This document shows, in pieces, positions 60,860 to 64,000 of a DNA stretch of 64,000 bases. A program made the position numbers and the translations under genes. The stretch lies in the NCBI RefSeq assembly GCF_006346315.1, contig NZ_VDMR01000003.1, positions 1-64,000 of the forward strand. Direction: 5' to 3'. Under the pieces are notes generated by a model. It saw nothing but the letters and a program-made list of their open reading frames with translations, was not told the origin of the DNA and ran no database searches. The stretch is from Nocardioides litoris (GTDB lineage Bacteria > Actinomycetota > Actinomycetes > Propionibacteriales > Nocardioidaceae). How positions within the stretch are numbered: the first letter of the stretch is position 1; each line of letters starts with the position of its first letter.

Positions 60860-62332
60860 ATGCAGCACGAGGAGTACGCCGCGCACGACGCGGTCGGCCT
60901 GGCCGCCCTGGTCCGCGACGGGGAGGTGACCTCGGCCGAGCTGGTCGCAGCCGCCCGCGCGCGCATCGAGGCGGTCAACGAGCGGGTCAACGCGGTCGTG
61001 GTCGACCTGCCCGACGTCACCGGGGAGCACCTCGACGACGCGCCGTTCGCCGGGGTGCCGTTCCTGGTCAAGGACCTGCACCAGGACGTCGCGGGCCACC
61101 CGACCAGCGGCGGCTCGCGGTCGATGTCCACCACCCCGGCCACCGAGAACGCCGACGTCGTCGACCGCTGGCTCGCCGCCGGGCTGGTGCTGCTGGGCAA
61201 GACCAACACCCCCGAGCTCGGCGCCAAGGGCATCACCGAGCCCGCCCTCTTCGGCCCGGCCCGCAACCCGTGGGACACCGACCACACCCCGGGCGGCTCC
61301 TCGGGCGGGAGCGCGGCCGCCGTCGCCGCGGGCATCGTGCCGGCGGCCGGCGCCAGCGACGGCGGCGGCTCGATCCGCATCCCGGCCTCGGCCTGCGGCC
61401 TCTTCGGGCTCAAGCCGACCCGCGGCCTCGTGCCCTCGGGCCCCGACGCCGGTGAACCGCTCGGCGGCACGGCCACCGACGGGGTGGTCTCGCGCAGCGT
61501 GCGCGACACCGCCGCCATGCTCGACCTGCTGGTGGGGCCGACCCCGCGCTCGCCGTACCTGCCTGCGCAGCCCGCGACGCCGTACGCCGAGGAGGTGGGC
61601 CGCGACCCGGGCAGGCTGCGCATCGGGCTGTGCACCGCCAGCTCGATCAACCCCAGCCCCGACCCGGAGGCCGTCGCGGCGGCCACGGCGACCGGCGAGC
61701 TGCTGGAGGGCCTCGGCCACCACGTCGAGCTCCTGGAGACGGCGCCCTTCGACGACGCGGCGCTGGCCAAGGACTTCCTCACCAGCTGGTTCGCCTACTG
61801 CGCCTACTCCGTCGATGAGGCCAAGCGGGTCTCGGGCAGCGGCGACGGCGGCTTCGAGGACGACACGCTGACCATGGCTGCCCTGGGGCGGGCGACGAGC
61901 CCGGTCGACCTCGTGCGGGCCATCGAGCACCGGCACCAGCACGTGCGGCGGCTCTCGGAGTTCCACGAGACCTACGACCTGCTGCTCACGCCGACCACCG
62001 CGACCGCTCCCCCGCGCATCGGGGCGTTCGAGGCCCCGGCGCCGGTGCGGCTCGCCCAGAGGGCGCTGCTGACCGCGCGGGCGGCCAGCGTGCTGAGGCT
62101 GACGCCGGTCGTCGACCAGATGATCACCCAGAACCTCGGGTGGGTGCCCTACACCCAGCTGGCCAACCTCACCGGACGCCCGGCGATGTCGGTGCCGCTG
62201 CACTGGTCGCCCGCCGGCCTGCCCATCGGCTCCCAGCTCGTCGGACGCCTCGGCGCCGACGGCCTGCTGCTGCGGCTCGCCGCGCAGCTCGAGGAGGCCG
62301 CGCCCTGGGCCGACCGGCGTCCCCCGCTCTGA
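60860..62332 (+). CDS. amidase-signature family amidase
   Basis: A 490-aa amidase-signature enzyme. The Ser-cisSer-Lys triad is visible: Lys in FLVKDLHQD, the amidase signature [14 protein letters not shown], and Ser in [13 protein letters not shown]. The C-terminal [32 protein letters not shown] is typical. The role is hydrolysis of a carboxamide, and the substrate is unknown. ATG 60860. Confidence 0.92.
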   Translation: MQHEEYAAHDAVGLAALVRDGEVTSAELVAAARARIEAVNERVNAVVVDLPDVTGEHLDDAPFAGVPFLVKDLHQDVAGHPTSGGSRSMSTTPATENADVVDRWLAAGLVLLGKTNTPELGAKGITEPALFGPARNPWDTDHTPGGSSGGSAAAVAAGIVPAAGASDGGGSIRIPASACGLFGLKPTRGLVPSGPDAGEPLGGTATDGVVSRSVRDTAAMLDLLVGPTPRSPYLPAQPATPYAEEVGRDPGRLRIGLCTASSINPSPDPEAVAAATATGELLEGLGHHVELLETAPFDDAALAKDFLTSWFAYCAYSVDEAKRVSGSGDGGFEDDTLTMAALGRATSPVDLVRAIEHRHQHVRRLSEFHETYDLLLTPTTATAPPRIGAFEAPAPVRLAQRALLTARAASVLRLTPVVDQMITQNLGWVPYTQLANLTGRPAMSVPLHWSPAGLPIGSQLVGRLGADGLLLRLAAQLEEAAPWADRRPPL

Positions 62333-62353
62333 GGGACGCCGGCCCGCTCCGGC

Positions 62354-64000
62354 TCAGCGGCGGCGGACCCGCACGACCACCTGGTCCTGGCTGGGCAGGA
62401 CGGTGGCGGAGCCGGCGTAGCGCAGGGTGAAGGGGCGCCGCCCGGCCGGAGCGTCGACCCGGACCCGCAGCACGGCCCGGCCCCCGGCGAGCGGGGCCGA
62501 GGCGACCTGCCGGCCGGCCCGCCACAGGCTGACCCGACCGGTCGGCACGCCCGCCGTCGACCGGACGGTCGCAGCGAACGCCACCCGGGCGCCGCGGCGC
62601 ACCGCACCGGGCGTGGCCCGCACGGTCGTGGTCGACGCGACCCGCGGTGCCGGCCGGACGGTCAGCACCACGGAGGTGCGGGCCGCGGCGACCTGCGCGC
62701 TGCCGAGGTAGTCGACGACGAGCCGGTGCGGCCCGCTCGCGAGCGTCGCGGGCAGCCCCACCAGCGCCGCGCCGTCGGTGAGCGTGCCCGTGCCGAGCAC
62801 CCGGCCGGCCTCGCTGACCCGCACCTCACCGGTCGCGGGGACACCCTCGGCCCCGCTGTCGACCCGGACGGCCACGGTCGGCACCTGGCCCGCCGTGACG
62901 CTCGGCGCCGCGGCGACGACCGACGAGGGCGCCGAGCCGACGGTCAGCGCGAAGGCCGACCGACCGTCGCCCACCCAGCCGCTGCCGGCGTACGACGCCA
63001 CGAGGTCGTGGCGACCCGGCGCGAGCCCGGCCGGCACGGTGACCCGGGCGAGCCCGTCGGTGACGGCGGCGGAGCCCAGGACCCGCTCGCCCTCGCGGAC
63101 GGTGACGGTGCCCTCGACCGGGTCGCCCGCGGTGGCGGGGCGCACGGTGACGGGGACGACGACGTCCTCGCCGTACGGCGCGGTGGCGTCGGCGGCGGTG
63201 ACGGTCGCGGCCGGTGCGGGCGCGGTGCGGAAGACCGCCGGCTCGGAGGCGGTGCGGCCGCCGCCGGCGCTGGTGGCACTGACGACCCAGCCGTACGTCG
63301 TGCCCGGGCGCAGGCCCGACCACGTCGTGGTGGCGGTGCCGCCGGAGGCGACCCTGCTGGTGCCCAGGTCCTCGCGCGGGACGAACGCGGCGACGTCGTC
63401 GGTGGTGAACGACGTGGTCCGGCTGGTCAGGTCGACCGGCAGCACCATGTCGTCCTCCGTGCCGTCGTAGCGGAGGTCCTCGTCGTGCTCGGTGGCGTCG
63501 AACTCCTCGAGGAACGGCGAGTAGGTGTCGACGACCATCTCGCCGCGGTCGACGTCGAACTGCAGCAGCCGCAGGAAGCTGGCCCCGAAGCGGAGGCGGT
63601 CGGTGGGCGCGTAGCCCCCGACCTCGGTGAGCCCGAGCCGGTCGGCGCTGACGGTGTAGAACTGGTAGTCGGCCAGCATCTCGACCACGTCGTGCGTCAC
63701 CGTCGCCCCGACGCCGGCCTTCACGTTGGTGCCGACGCCGTGCTCGTGGCCGGCCAGCACGAGGAACACGTTGGGGTTGGACTCCACGACCAGCTTGTAG
63801 AGCAGCGAGCCGTCGGGCGCGGCGAAGGCGGCACCGCGGCCGTCGGGGTTGGTCGAGGGCTTGAGGTAGTCGTGCGAGAGCAGGATGCCGTTGCGCTCGG
63901 GGAAGCGCCGGAACACCGACGCGGCCCAGTCGGCCTCCTCGCGGGTCACGCCGTAGGAGAGCCCGACGGCGACGAACTCCAGCCCGCCGGCGGAGAACAG
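62354..64000 (-). CDS. secreted calcineurin-like phosphoesterase with Ig-like repeats (5' end off the window)
   Basis: At least 548 aa, open at the right edge. The visible N-part is the end of a metallophosphoesterase domain (GILLSHDYLKPS and VLAGHEHGVGTN). Next come a fibronectin type III-like segment (RPGTTYGWVVSATSAGGGRTASEP) and three tandem bacterial Ig-like (Big_3/Big_5-type) repeats of about 90 residues, each with a V-S/R-E-x-G-R-V-L-G core. It ends in a basic VVVRVRRR. It is probably exported and surface-exposed. The start codon and signal peptide lie beyond position 64000. Confidence 0.82.
   Translation of the reverse strand: MFSAGGLEFVAVGLSYGVTREEADWAASVFRRFPERNGILLSHDYLKPSTNPDGRGAAFAAPDGSLLYKLVVESNPNVFLVLAGHEHGVGTNVKAGVGATVTHDVVEMLADYQFYTVSADRLGLTEVGGYAPTDRLRFGASFLRLLQFDVDRGEMVVDTYSPFLEEFDATEHDEDLRYDGTEDDMVLPVDLTSRTTSFTTDDVAAFVPREDLGTSRVASGGTATTTWSGLRPGTTYGWVVSATSAGGGRTASEPAVFRTAPAPAATVTAADATAPYGEDVVVPVTVRPATAGDPVEGTVTVREGERVLGSAAVTDGLARVTVPAGLAPGRHDLVASYAGSGWVGDGRSAFALTVGSAPSSVVAAAPSVTAGQVPTVAVRVDSGAEGVPATGEVRVSEAGRVLGTGTLTDGAALVGLPATLASGPHRLVVDYLGSAQVAAARTSVVLTVRPAPRVASTTTVRATPGAVRRGARVAFAATVRSTAGVPTGRVSLWRAGRQVASAPLAGGRAVLRVRVDAPAGRRPFTLRYAGSATVLPSQDQVVVRVRRR

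Noticed and set aside
1..64000. CRISPR arrays, prophage structural genes, toxin-antitoxin or restriction systems
   Set aside because: No regular repeat-spacer array, cas genes, capsid/terminase genes or recognisable defence pairs were seen on either strand.

Overview
The window is a high-GC actinobacterial chromosome segment. GTG starts, four-base GTGA/ATGA overlaps, a mycobacterial-type ESX (type VII) secretion locus, DesA3-like desaturase genes and a Nocardioides-style palindromic repeat point to Nocardioidaceae or a close relative. This placement is inferred from gene content, not from a marker gene. The left edge carries the minus-strand promoter and boxA leader of an rRNA operon whose 16S gene lies just outside the window.

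Left flank (1-6.4 kb): a flavin-dependent 2-hydroxyacid oxidase, tyrS, a membrane Ser/Thr kinase joined to an HPt-domain gene and RNase HI, and a secreted SGNH-domain protein, ending at a CAU-anticodon tRNA.

Genomic island (6,406-25,308, about 18.9 kb): a mobile element inserted into the anticodon-loop region of that tRNA. It restored the tRNA from its own copy of the 5' half (6367-6405) and left the original 5' half as an orphan at 25309-25347. It carries int, xis, a TraA-type MobF relaxase-helicase, a decayed tyrosine-recombinase cassette and cargo: a CaCA cation exchanger, a fluoride-exporter operon (two crcB plus DUF190) behind a probable fluoride riboswitch, a TDT transporter with a LysR regulator, a uracil-DNA-glycosylase-like protein, a hydrolase lipoprotein, an ECF sigma/anti-sigma/secreted-protein operon, and a probable copper module (DUF4396, DUF6153, DUF305) with a CsoR-like palindrome. 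Direct 7-bp repeats (GTCCGCA) spaced 11-12 bp lie near both ends and beside an orphan tRNA 3' half at 22.2 kb, which suggests at least two layers of integration. Four small genes in the island have single-base frameshifts.

Right flank: DUF72 and LCP-family genes, a DUF3099 protein and tRNA-Asn, then a complete ESX locus (28.4-44.4 kb): eccC, eccD, an unrecognised protein, eccE, eccB, two WXG100 proteins, an ESX-associated protein, a WXG/Pro-Gly-rich protein and mycosin. A mycosin remnant, a 2OG-Fe(II) oxygenase/SDR pair and a second mycosin follow. Housekeeping genes come next (dnaG, a D-2-hydroxyacid dehydrogenase, dgt, dusB, glyS), then a desaturase/ferredoxin-reductase pair with a divergent TetR regulator, and finally phosphoesterases, a HAD hydrolase and an amidase. 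Two composite repeat elements (a palindrome plus ~160-bp-period units) sit in opposite orientation at 49.0-49.35 and 58.7-59.0 kb.
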